Assembly (NCBI GenBank): GCA_037147175.1
Contig: JBAWVS010000026.1
Coordinates: 1 to 35,624 of the forward strand
Length of the DNA: 35,624 nucleotides
Source of the DNA: a bacterium
Lineage (GTDB): Bacteria; Cyanobacteriota; Vampirovibrionia; Gastranaerophilales; UBA9971
Reading direction: 5' to 3'
Positions 8,082 through 15,065 of the stretch are shown here, piece after piece; within the stretch, counting starts at the first letter, position 1; each line of letters starts with the position of its first letter. A model generated the notes under the pieces. The model ran no database searches, was not told the DNA's origin, and saw only the letters and a list, made by a program, of their open reading frames with translations. The position numbers and the translations under genes are program-made.

Positions 8082-8657
8082 TTATAAATTTGATTCAGGC
8101 TTAATTGCAAGATCATTGTCAAGGACTATTATAAATTCTGTTCCGGCAGAAATAATTTTTTCTTTCCCCATTGCTCTTGATCCTGATTCAATAAGTTGTA
8201 CAATTACGCCTGTAGTTTCTGTATAATGCGGAATTTTTCTGTAAGAAACTCTTCTGGTAATTTCTCCGCCTATGATTCCTCGTCCGTCAAAACTCCAAAC
8301 ATGAGCAGAAATATCTGTTCCCCATCCGTCCGGTAATTCAAGATATTCAAAGTTTATCTGAACAAATCCGTTCTTTCCTTCCCTCGCTTTTTGAGATTGG
8401 AGAACCTGACCGATTAACAATGATTTTTTAGGAATATAAGTAATTTCACCGATTTTTACATCAAAAGGTATAAGCAGATAAACTTTATCGCCAATTTTGC
8501 TGTTAAGCGATGAAAGCCTGTTTTGCAACACTCCTTTTAACAAAGTTCCTGCCGGAAATACCGCATCGCCTGAATGAGAATTTTTTTGACATAATCCGGC
8601 TGAATTAAGCGAAAAAACTAAAAACAAAACCGCAAAAATATATTTAAAAGCTTTCAT
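8082..8657 (-). CDS. Exported protein sharing a domain with the 6963-7778 product
   Basis: The 191-aa protein begins with a signal peptide (MKAFKYIFAVLFLVFSLNSAGLC). It then shows PAGTLLKG, KIGDKVYLLIP, YIPKKSLLIGQV, LPDGWGTDIS and, at the end, SAGTEFIIVLDNDLAI. The same motifs occur in the same order in its neighbour, so the two look like diverged paralogues or share a recurring exported beta-domain. The Cys at the end of the signal region is not in a clear lipobox, so lipoprotein status is doubtful. AGGT precedes the ATG. No function can be assigned. It starts 67 nt after miaB ends and may be transcribed with it. Confidence 0.8.
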   Translation of the reverse strand: MKAFKYIFAVLFLVFSLNSAGLCQKNSHSGDAVFPAGTLLKGVLQNRLSSLNSKIGDKVYLLIPFDVKIGEITYIPKKSLLIGQVLQSQKAREGKNGFVQINFEYLELPDGWGTDISAHVWSFDGRGIIGGEITRRVSYRKIPHYTETTGVIVQLIESGSRAMGKEKIISAGTEFIIVLDNDLAIKPESNL

Positions 8658-8724
8658 TTTGCATATTACCTGTTAAATTTACTCTAATAAAAATATACTT
8701 TTATTTTTAAATTAGTCAATCAAA

Positions 8725-10041
8725 TTAAAGCTTGATTCTTCCTTTTAAACACCATATAGAAGCTTCTGTGATTTCAACATCAACATGTTTTCCGATTAAT
8801 TCCTTTGAACCTTTGAAATGTGTAAGTTTGCCGTTTCTTGTCCGCCCGCTAAGACGTGTGCCGTCGCTTTCTTCTTTAAAATTATCGGGAAGCACTTCCA
8901 AAATCCTACCCACGTACTTCTCATTTGATTTAACGGTCGCTTCTTTTGTTTTATCAAAAAGGATATTAAGTCTGCGTTTTTTTTCTTCATAAGCAATTTG
9001 CTCTTTCCAAACAGCTGCGGGAGTTTGTTTTCTCGGCGAGTATGCTGCCGTATTGCACTGATCAAAAACAACTTCGTCTATTATAGAAAGTGTTTCATTA
9101 AACTGCTCTTCTGTTTCTCCCGGAAACCCCGCTATAAAATCAGAGGTTATTGCAACATCAGGAATTTCTTTTTTTATTTTGTTAACCAGCACCAAAAATT
9201 CTTCTCTGGTGTAAGGTCTTTTCATTTTGGCAAGAACCTCCGTGCTTCCCGACTGCATCGGAAGATGGAAAAATTCGCAGACTTTCTCAAGGTTTTTGAC
9301 GGTATAAATAAGTTCATCAGTGATATCCGAAGGATGAGAAGTCATAAACCTGATTCTCAAGAGCCCATCAAGTCCGTTTAATTCCCTTAAAAGGCTGGAA
9401 AGATTAATTTGGGGGTTCTCAAAATCCTTCCCGTAAGAGTCTACAGTTTGACCGAGCAGAGTAATTTCTTTATATCCCTGACTGATAATCTCTTTTGCCT
9501 CACGAATTATATCTTCAGACGGTCTGCTCCTTTGCCTTCCTCTTGTATAAGGTACAACGCAGTAAGTACAAAAATAATCACACCCTTCAATGATAGGAAG
9601 CCACGCTGAAAGCCCTTCCTGTCTTCGAGAATAAAAATTTTCTTCTGTTTGATAAGGAGTTTTAAGTATTGAGCAGACTTTATCTTTTTCAGAAAGCTGA
9701 TTTATAAGTTTTGGAAGTTCTTCTATATTATGCGTCCCGAAAATCAAATCCACCTGCGGTGATCTTTTAAAGATTTTTTCTTTTGTTTGCTGCGCAATGC
9801 AGCCGCATACAGCTATTTTGACATTAGGATTAGCTTTTTTAAATTTTTTCCAGATGCCAAGATGGCTAAAAGCTTTGTTTTCAGAAGCTTCTCTTATGCT
9901 ACATGTGTTCATTATGAGCAAATCTGCCTCTTCTCTCAAAGTAGTTTCTTTATACCCTTGTGTTTCGAGAATGCCTAGGATTTTTTCCGAGTCCGACTTG
10001 TTCATCTGACAGCCGAGTGTTTCTATATAGACCTTTTTCAT
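8725..10041 (-). CDS. miaB: tRNA-2-methylthio-N6-dimethylallyladenosine synthase MiaB
   Basis: The 438-aa enzyme adds the methylthio group to i6A37 of tRNAs reading UNN codons. The N-terminal UPF0004 domain has the three auxiliary cluster cysteines at residues 11 (GCQMN), 47 (NTCSIREAS) and 81 (CGCIAQQ). The radical-SAM domain has C154, C158 and C161 in GCDYFCTYCVVPYTRGRQRS. A TRAM domain ends the protein (ISGRTRN-like segment LSGRTRNGKLTHF). Its substrate is made by MiaA, encoded at 22447. I chose the ATG at 10041, giving MKKVYIETLGCQMN, which matches the family start. A TTG nine codons upstream lacks a ribosome-binding site. Confidence 0.95.
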   Translation of the reverse strand: MKKVYIETLGCQMNKSDSEKILGILETQGYKETTLREEADLLIMNTCSIREASENKAFSHLGIWKKFKKANPNVKIAVCGCIAQQTKEKIFKRSPQVDLIFGTHNIEELPKLINQLSEKDKVCSILKTPYQTEENFYSRRQEGLSAWLPIIEGCDYFCTYCVVPYTRGRQRSRPSEDIIREAKEIISQGYKEITLLGQTVDSYGKDFENPQINLSSLLRELNGLDGLLRIRFMTSHPSDITDELIYTVKNLEKVCEFFHLPMQSGSTEVLAKMKRPYTREEFLVLVNKIKKEIPDVAITSDFIAGFPGETEEQFNETLSIIDEVVFDQCNTAAYSPRKQTPAAVWKEQIAYEEKKRRLNILFDKTKEATVKSNEKYVGRILEVLPDNFKEESDGTRLSGRTRNGKLTHFKGSKELIGKHVDVEITEASIWCLKGRIKL

Positions 10042-10351
10042 TATTATTTTATTACTCTTACCAACCAATATTCAGCAATAAAATTATAGCTTAACCATAT
10101 TTATACTCAAATTTTTTAAGAGACTCTTATGTTAAAAACATATTATAGCCTTTCACGTTCTTTAACTTCAATTACCAATTAATTTTCTTATTGTCATGTT
10201 GAGCAAAGCGAAACATCTGTTCCTTTTGGGTTTTAAGCTTAAATGCATTTTTGGACAGATTCTTCGGACTAAAGCCCTCAGAATGACAATACCGGTATTC
10301 ATATGGATTTTGACTATCTGGGAGATTCACGTTATTTAGAGTATTTTTTGA
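10042..10351. other. 310-nt intergenic region carrying a dispersed repeat
   Basis: There is no gene between miaB and the epimerase gene. The region holds the miaB leader and the paired repeat element at 10190-10290. The rest is AT-rich sequence without recognisable structure. Confidence 0.7.
10190..10290. repeat. REP/BIME-like dispersed element 1, two facing hairpins
   Basis: Two structured units face each other. The left unit (10190-10218, plus strand) has stem ATGTT/AACAT at 10196-10200 and 10212-10216, an internal GA/GA, an inner GC/GC pair and an AAA loop. The right unit (10257-10290, read on the minus strand) has stem ATTCT/AGAAT, internal GA/GA, inner GGGC/GTCC and a TTTA loop. Both units start with ATTGTC, so the element ends are inverted repeats. 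The right unit recurs at 22407-22444 and related units occur at 13557 and 15966. Confidence 0.75.
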
Positions 10352-11350
10352 CTATACCCCGTAAAATTCCCTATACCATTTAACAAACTCGTGAACACCG
10401 TCTTCGATTTTTGTTTGAGGCTTATAACCATAATCTTTCATTAATTTTGAACTGTCTGCCCAGGATTTTTCGATCTCTGCCGGCTGAATAGGCACAAAAT
10501 TAATTATCGCTTTTTTCCCCAACTCTTTTTCAATACACTCTATATAATACATTAAATCTACCGGTGAATTATTACCGATATTGTATATTTTGAAAGGAGC
10601 CACAGCACTTTTATCATTGTCATTTTCTTCTGCAATAACAGGAACTTCGCCCAAAGCTGTTAAAACAACTCCTTTTGCAATATCTTCAACATAAGTAAAA
10701 TCACGCTTCATTTTACCAAAATTATGTACGTTTATAGGTTTACCTTCGATTATATTTTTAACAAAAATAAACAACGCCATATCAGGTCTGCCCCAGGGGC
10801 CATAACAATTAAAAAATCTTAATCCTGTTATAGGGATTGAAAAAAGATGAGAATAAGAATGTGCCATCATTTCATTTGCTTTTTTTGTCGCACCATAAAG
10901 ACTCAAAGGGTGATTACAAGAATCTTTTTCACTTTGCGGCATTATTTTAGAACCGCCGTATACAGAAGCAGTAGAAGCAAAAACAAGATGTTGTACATCA
11001 TTATCCCTGCAACCTTCAAGTATATTAAGAAATCCTGTAATATTTGAGTCAACATACGCCTGCGGCTTTTTTAAACTATAAGTAACACCTGCCTGAGCAG
11101 CAAGATTTATAACTCTTTGAGGTTTATGTTCTCTAAAAACCCTATCGATATTAATTTTATCAGCTAAATTAATTCTTTCTTCTTTAAAATTTTCAAAAGC
11201 TTTTAACTTATTTAAACGGGCTTCTTTAAGATTAACATCGTAATAGTCATTTACGTTGTCAATTCCTATAACAGCATGACCCTCTTCAAGCAATTGTTTT
11301 GCGACAAAATACCCGATAAATCCTGCTGTTCCCGTAACAAGAATTTTCAT
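10352..11350 (-). CDS. UDP-glucuronate 4-epimerase-type NAD-dependent epimerase
   Basis: The 332-aa short-chain dehydrogenase/reductase has the NAD-binding motif GTAGFIG near the start (residues 7-13), DNVNDYYDVNLKEARL typical of the UDP-glucuronate 4-epimerase subgroup, the catalytic YGATK, and GRPDMALFIFVKNI with KMKRDFTYVEDIAKG. It probably interconverts UDP-glucuronate and UDP-galacturonate for surface polysaccharide. The ATG at 11350 overlaps the dehydrogenase stop by one base (TAATG) with GGAG 7 nt upstream; an ATG 12 nt earlier would destroy that spacing. Translational coupling with the dehydrogenase is expected. Substrate preference is inferred from subgroup resemblance. Confidence 0.88.
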   Translation of the reverse strand: MKILVTGTAGFIGYFVAKQLLEEGHAVIGIDNVNDYYDVNLKEARLNKLKAFENFKEERINLADKINIDRVFREHKPQRVINLAAQAGVTYSLKKPQAYVDSNITGFLNILEGCRDNDVQHLVFASTASVYGGSKIMPQSEKDSCNHPLSLYGATKKANEMMAHSYSHLFSIPITGLRFFNCYGPWGRPDMALFIFVKNIIEGKPINVHNFGKMKRDFTYVEDIAKGVVLTALGEVPVIAEENDNDKSAVAPFKIYNIGNNSPVDLMYYIECIEKELGKKAIINFVPIQPAEIEKSWADSSKLMKDYGYKPQTKIEDGVHEFVKWYREFYGV

Positions 11351-12579
11351 TAAAGTCTCCATAAAATTATATTTTCAGGCTTTTGTGTTTTATCAAGTAT
11401 ACCCTTAATATCGGCGACAATTGCCGTCTTTTTTAAATCAATAAATTCCTCTATTAAACTCCACCCTTTAATTTTATATTCATCATGGGCAACCGCTAAA
11501 ACAATAATATCCGATTTTTCAAGACTTGATTGCGGCAAAAACGGGTCATGAGTTTGCACTTTATAGCCCCACTCTTTAAATTCCCTGATTATATCGTAAG
11601 ATTTTGAATTTCTTGTATCAGGAACATTTTCTTTGAAAGTTAAACCAAAAACAGTTACAGTACCTTGAATTTTGTTGTTTATAGCCTGTTTAATAATATT
11701 TTGTGCGATCCAGCCGCCCATATTATCGTTAATTTTTCTGCCCGAAAGTATAACTTCTGATTTATATCCGAGCTGTTCTGCTTTGTATGTTAAATAGTAA
11801 GGGTCTACACCAATGCAATGACCTCCGACAAGTCCGGGTTGAAAGTTTAAAAAATTCCACTTGGTCGAGGCTGCTTCCAAAACTTCTTTTGTATCGATGT
11901 CCATTTTTTTAAAGATAATTGCAAGTTCATTCATAAAAGCAATGTTAATATCTCTCTGAGTATTTTCAATAACTTTTGCAGCTTCAGCAACTTTAATAGA
12001 ACTCGCTTTATAGATTCCGGCTTTCACAACACTCTGATACTGGGATGCCACAATCTCTAAAGCCTCATCAGACGAAGCCGACACAACTTTTTTTATGGTT
12101 TCAAAACGATTATTTTTATCACCGGGATTAATTCTTTCAGGGCTAAATCCCGCTTCGAAATCCTGTTTGAATTTCAGGTTTGATATTTCTTCCAAAATCG
12201 GCACACAAACATCTTCTGTGCAGCCGGGATAAACTGTAGACTCGTAAACAACAATGTCACCTTTTTTCAAGACAGTTGCTACGGTTTTTGTGGCGCTAAT
12301 CAATGGCGTTAAGTCAGGCGTATTCATTTTATCAACAGGAGTCGGCACGCAGATTATATAAAAATCAGCATTTTTTATGGCTTCAATATCATCGGTAAAA
12401 TTAACTCTTGAAGTTTTGAGTTCGCTTGATTCAACTTCATTAGTACTGTCAAAACCCTGTTTTAATTCGTTAATTCTATTTTTGTTAATGTCAAATCCGA
12501 TTACTTCTGTAACTTTGCCAAAGGCAACCGCAACAGGTAAGCCTACATATCCTAATCCTATAACTGAAATCTTTTTCAT
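11350..12579 (-). CDS. UDP-sugar 6-dehydrogenase (TviB/WbpO-like)
   Basis: This 409-aa member of the UDP-glucose/GDP-mannose dehydrogenase family has an N-terminal Rossmann motif (IGLGYVGLPVA, residues 6-16), CVPTPVD, ESTVYPGCTED and SPERINPGDK. The active-site cysteine lies in LVGGHCIGVDPYYLTYKA, and the C-terminal UDP-binding domain has TFKENVPDTRNSKS. The ERINPGDK and GHCIGVDPYYL forms are those of the subgroup oxidising UDP-N-acetylhexosamines (TviB, WbpO), so a UDP-HexNAc uronate is more likely than UDP-glucuronate. It is paired with an epimerase, as in Vi antigen and many capsule loci. The region upstream has no strong ribosome-binding site. Confidence 0.87.
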   Translation of the reverse strand: MKKISVIGLGYVGLPVAVAFGKVTEVIGFDINKNRINELKQGFDSTNEVESSELKTSRVNFTDDIEAIKNADFYIICVPTPVDKMNTPDLTPLISATKTVATVLKKGDIVVYESTVYPGCTEDVCVPILEEISNLKFKQDFEAGFSPERINPGDKNNRFETIKKVVSASSDEALEIVASQYQSVVKAGIYKASSIKVAEAAKVIENTQRDINIAFMNELAIIFKKMDIDTKEVLEAASTKWNFLNFQPGLVGGHCIGVDPYYLTYKAEQLGYKSEVILSGRKINDNMGGWIAQNIIKQAINNKIQGTVTVFGLTFKENVPDTRNSKSYDIIREFKEWGYKVQTHDPFLPQSSLEKSDIIVLAVAHDEYKIKGWSLIEEFIDLKKTAIVADIKGILDKTQKPENIILWRL

Positions 12580-12644
12580 AGTTCAAATTGTACCATATTT
12601 TCTTTTTCAAGAACACCAAAAACATTCTCTCAAAAAGCGGAAAA

Positions 12645-12655
12645 TGGTATATAAT
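12645..12655 (+). promoter_or_regulatory. Possible extended -10 promoter of the 12688 gene
   Basis: TATAAT lies at 12650-12655 with a TGG just upstream (12645-12647), in the 108-nt divergent gap between the dehydrogenase and the Rossmann-like gene. No good -35 is present. The distance to the ATG at 12688 is suitable. Confidence 0.35.
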
Positions 12656-12687
12656 AAACTAAAAAGATATCAAAAGGAGTTTTATGT

Positions 12688-13092
12688 ATGAATTACGATG
12701 AAATACTCGAGTATTTAAAAAAGAAAAAATTACAAAAACACATAAATAAGCTGGCAAAAACGTACAAAAATAAAAAAGTGCTTATTTATGGAGCAGGTTT
12801 GTTTTTTAATGTAATACAGGAAAATTATGACCTTTCAATTCTTAATATTGTCGCAATTTCAGATAATAAATTTGAAAAAGAAGAACAATATAAAGGTATA
12901 AAAGCAATACCTCCTTATGAAATTAAAAATGCTGATTTTGACGTTATGATTATTGCAACGTTTGAACCTGAATATATAGAGGATTATGCACAAAAAGATC
13001 TCTATCCCGAATGCGGCAAGTTCAAAATAGATTCCTTTAACAATTACAATTTAAAAGATTTTATCGGCGATGTTATAGCTTGTTTTAGTTGA
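12688..13092 (+). CDS. Rossmann-like nucleotide-binding domain protein
   Basis: The 134-aa protein starts with a Lys-rich helix. It then shows KVLIYGAGLFFNVI, a Rossmann-type strand-loop-helix with GAG, followed by IVAISDNKFEKEEQYKGIKAIPPYEI and a FDVMIIATFEPEYI strand. This is the arrangement seen at the N-termini of sugar O-acyltransferases (PglD type) and FlaA1-like nucleotide-sugar enzymes, where such domains bind cofactor or sugar nucleotide. No catalytic domain follows, so it is either a single-domain protein or a remnant of a larger one. It is divergent from the UDP-sugar genes, which suggests a link to polysaccharide synthesis. AAAGGAG lies 8 nt before the ATG. An overlapping ATG at 12684 opens only a five-codon frame. 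Confidence 0.7.
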   Translation: MNYDEILEYLKKKKLQKHINKLAKTYKNKKVLIYGAGLFFNVIQENYDLSILNIVAISDNKFEKEEQYKGIKAIPPYEIKNADFDVMIIATFEPEYIEDYAQKDLYPECGKFKIDSFNNYNLKDFIGDVIACFS

Positions 13093-13201
13093 GATTATTT
13101 TAAAGATAAAAGATAAATATCGTGCTCAAATATGTGCAGAAACCTTCCCAGAATATATGAAACAAGCCTGTTTATCTAAAATAGCCACATTGCACTAATT
13201 A

Positions 13202-13556
13202 TTATGACTTACCTAAAAGGCTATCAAGTGCTTCAATTAATTGTTTACGCTCGTCTCTTCCGTCAGTTCTAAACCTCAATATCGGCAAATCATATTTATT
13301 AAGAATTTCATTCTTCATCGCATCACGCTCTGATTGTCGTGTTCCTTCTGCGTGAAATTTTACGCCATCTACCTCTACTACAAGCCGTGGCGATTTATCT
13401 ATTGCGTCGAAAATAAGAAAATCTACATGCGTTAATATATTCATCGCATTTCATTTAGAGCATTACTTGCTTGCTCATATACATCAGGCATTACATCAAA
13501 AACTTGTTCGGTAAATCTTTATGAAGTTTCAATAATTCTGATCCTGTAACAGTATA
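13202..13556 (-). pseudogene. Decayed gene with a PD-(D/E)XK-like C-terminal nuclease domain
   Basis: The intact 80-codon end (13202-13444) encodes THVDFLIFDAIDKSPRLVVE, then VDGVKFHAEGTRQSERDAMK and YDLPILRF. This is the DUF2726/DUF559-type endonuclease-like domain that often ends helicase-nuclease proteins. Just upstream the sense continues in another frame (FTEQVFDVMPDVYEQASNAL, then a TGA), and before that in a third frame (LYTVTGSELLKLHKDLP). So at least two frameshifts have broken it. Coding similarity stops where repeat element 2 begins, at 13557. The short ORF from 13444 could still be translated, but it starts inside the domain and has no clear ribosome-binding site. Confidence 0.72.
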
Positions 13557-13636
13557 GAGGCTTTAGACTCGACACGGCAATCCATTTTATTTTTATAGAT
13601 TGCTTCGCTATACTCGCAATGTCGATTTTGGATATT
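13557..13636. repeat. REP/BIME-like dispersed element 2
   Basis: About 80 nt that align closely with element 3 (15980-16060): GAGGCTTTAGACTCGA, CAATCC, an AT-rich centre, then GATTGCTTCGCTA and CTCGCAATG. On the minus strand the right end forms the unit with stem ATTGC/GCAAT, GA/GA and an inner G-U pair where element 3 has G-C. The left terminal part present in element 3 is missing here, and the left edge abuts the pseudogene. Confidence 0.72.
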
Positions 13637-13746
13637 TAGCTTATAGATTTTTGACTTTCCTAAAAAAATCATTAAATAAAAACATGCAGCTTTTATTTCC
13701 TCTTAATAGAGGTTATAGAATTATGTAAATTTTTAGAAAATAGATA

Positions 13747-13765
13747 GTAGAGGGAAAATCTCTAC
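13747..13765 (+). promoter_or_regulatory. Small hairpin just upstream of the fliJ ribosome-binding site
   Basis: A six-pair stem GTAGAG/CTCTAC closes a seven-base loop, and the AAAGGA ribosome-binding site of fliJ begins directly after it. A second five-pair hairpin (CCTCT/AGAGG) lies at 13699-13712. They could influence translation or mRNA stability, but both are short. Confidence 0.3.
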
Positions 13766-13777
13766 AAAGGAAGAAGT

Positions 13778-14266
13778 GTGCCTTTTAAATACAGACTTGA
13801 AAAAGTCATTAAATACAGAATACAAAAAAGAGATGAACAGCTTAATGTCGTAATAGAAGCTCAAAGAGAAGTCCAGAGGATTCAAGCAGAGATAAATAAA
13901 AATAAAAACAGCGTTGCGCTCCTCCGAAAATCTATTTATTCCGCACACCACACGCTTATGGAAAATTATGACACCTACATAAAACACCTTGATGAAATAA
14001 TCGCTCAACTTGAAATCAAAAAACAGGAAGCCATAGATATCCTTAATGAAGAAAAAGAAAAACTCGCAGAACTGGAAAAAGCTGTAAAAGTTCTTGAAAA
14101 ACATAAAGAAAAAATGCATGAACAATACAAAGAAGAAGAAAAAAAAGCTGAAATGAAAATACTTAACGAGATTGCAGGACAAAAACACTACGCTAAGATG
14201 CTGGAAAAAATCAAAGATCAGCTTGAAGAAGACGAAGAAGAAGGAATGATGCAGGATGAAAATTGA
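13778..14266 (+). CDS. fliJ: FliJ-like flagellar export coiled-coil protein
   Basis: The 162-aa protein is nearly all coiled coil, rich in Glu, Lys and Gln. It begins PFKYRLEKVIKYRIQKRDEQ, the typical FliJ opening (F.YrLe.vl.yR...ed). FliJ is a soluble part of the flagellar type III export apparatus that sits in the FliI ATPase ring. The start is a GTG with AAAGGA about 8 nt upstream. Length fits the family (about 140-160). The downstream gene overlaps it by 11 nt. fliI, usually next to fliJ, is absent. The family call depends on the N-terminal pattern plus the flagellar neighbour, since coiled coils are low in information. Confidence 0.72.
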   Translation: MPFKYRLEKVIKYRIQKRDEQLNVVIEAQREVQRIQAEINKNKNSVALLRKSIYSAHHTLMENYDTYIKHLDEIIAQLEIKKQEAIDILNEEKEKLAELEKAVKVLEKHKEKMHEQYKEEEKKAEMKILNEIAGQKHYAKMLEKIKDQLEEDEEEGMMQDEN

Positions 14267-15065
14267 ATCAAAGATTGAATCCAAAATTGAAGAAAATATT
14301 CCAATACAGGTCAATAATAACAAAAACCAGGATAATAACAGAGCTAATGGAGTGAAGTCAACTTCTTTGAACTCCAAATTTTCTGATTTTGCAGCATATC
14401 TCCAAAAACCAGATGGAAACAAAAAAAATACAACTGATGAAGAAAAAAATATTCTAAATAACTTTCAAGTTTTAATGCCTCAGGAAAAAAACACAGAAGC
14501 ATTAAAAACTTTGAAAAAACTTTCCGAAAAAGAAAATATTTTAGTAAAAATACACAATATTGATGCCATAAAGCTTTTTATGCGTAAAAAAGAAAATTTA
14601 AAATCTTTTGATAAAGATACCGTAATAAATTTAGATAATTTCAAGAAGAAAGATATTGATTTTTTGAGAAACTGCTTTGAAAATCCTTCCATCAGCTTGA
14701 ATAATTTAAATCATCAAAATTTTCAGGCAAATTTAACCGTTCAAAATCAGGATAATCAAGTTTCTTACAAAAGTTTTGATGTATCAAAGGGTCTGTTTAA
14801 TTTAATGGAATATTCTTTCAAATCCCAAAAACCTGTCAGGCTGGATTTTAATGGAAATTCTTCCGTTATATTAAAAATGAATAATAACGGAAAACTTATC
14901 GCCGAGTTTGTTTCTAACGATAAAGCAATGGAATACGCTCTTAAAAGCAGTATCCCTAATCTTAAGGACAAGCTGGATTCAGAAGGCATACCTTATGAAG
15001 AAATTTTTTACAAAGATAATTCCAAAAATAATAACAAAAAACAAAATAAAGGAGGTAATCAATGA
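14256..15065 (+). CDS. Candidate divergent FliK (hook-length control) protein
   Basis: The 269-aa protein is Asn/Lys-rich and mostly low complexity. The first 70 residues look disordered. Only the region at about 190-255 has a defined pattern: SQKPVRLDFNG, VILKMNNNGKLIAEFVSND, KSSIPNLKDKLDSEGIPYEE. That resembles the C-terminal domain of FliK, which measures hook length and switches export specificity (strand, strand, helix, with '..L...L...G' at the end). Position agrees: it overlaps fliJ by 11 nt and the hook/rod gene by 4 nt, as fliJ-fliK-flgD/E do elsewhere. It is shorter than most FliK proteins. A structure-based comparison is needed to accept it. Confidence 0.5.
   Translation: MKIESKIESKIEENIPIQVNNNKNQDNNRANGVKSTSLNSKFSDFAAYLQKPDGNKKNTTDEEKNILNNFQVLMPQEKNTEALKTLKKLSEKENILVKIHNIDAIKLFMRKKENLKSFDKDTVINLDNFKKKDIDFLRNCFENPSISLNNLNHQNFQANLTVQNQDNQVSYKSFDVSKGLFNLMEYSFKSQKPVRLDFNGNSSVILKMNNNGKLIAEFVSNDKAMEYALKSSIPNLKDKLDSEGIPYEEIFYKDNSKNNNKKQNKGGNQ

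Noticed and set aside
13733-14422. A 229-codon minus-strand frame opposite fliJ
   Set aside because: Its product is almost only Phe, Leu, Ile and Ser, the mirror of Lys/Glu-rich coiled-coil codons in fliJ, and it has no ribosome-binding site or family pattern.
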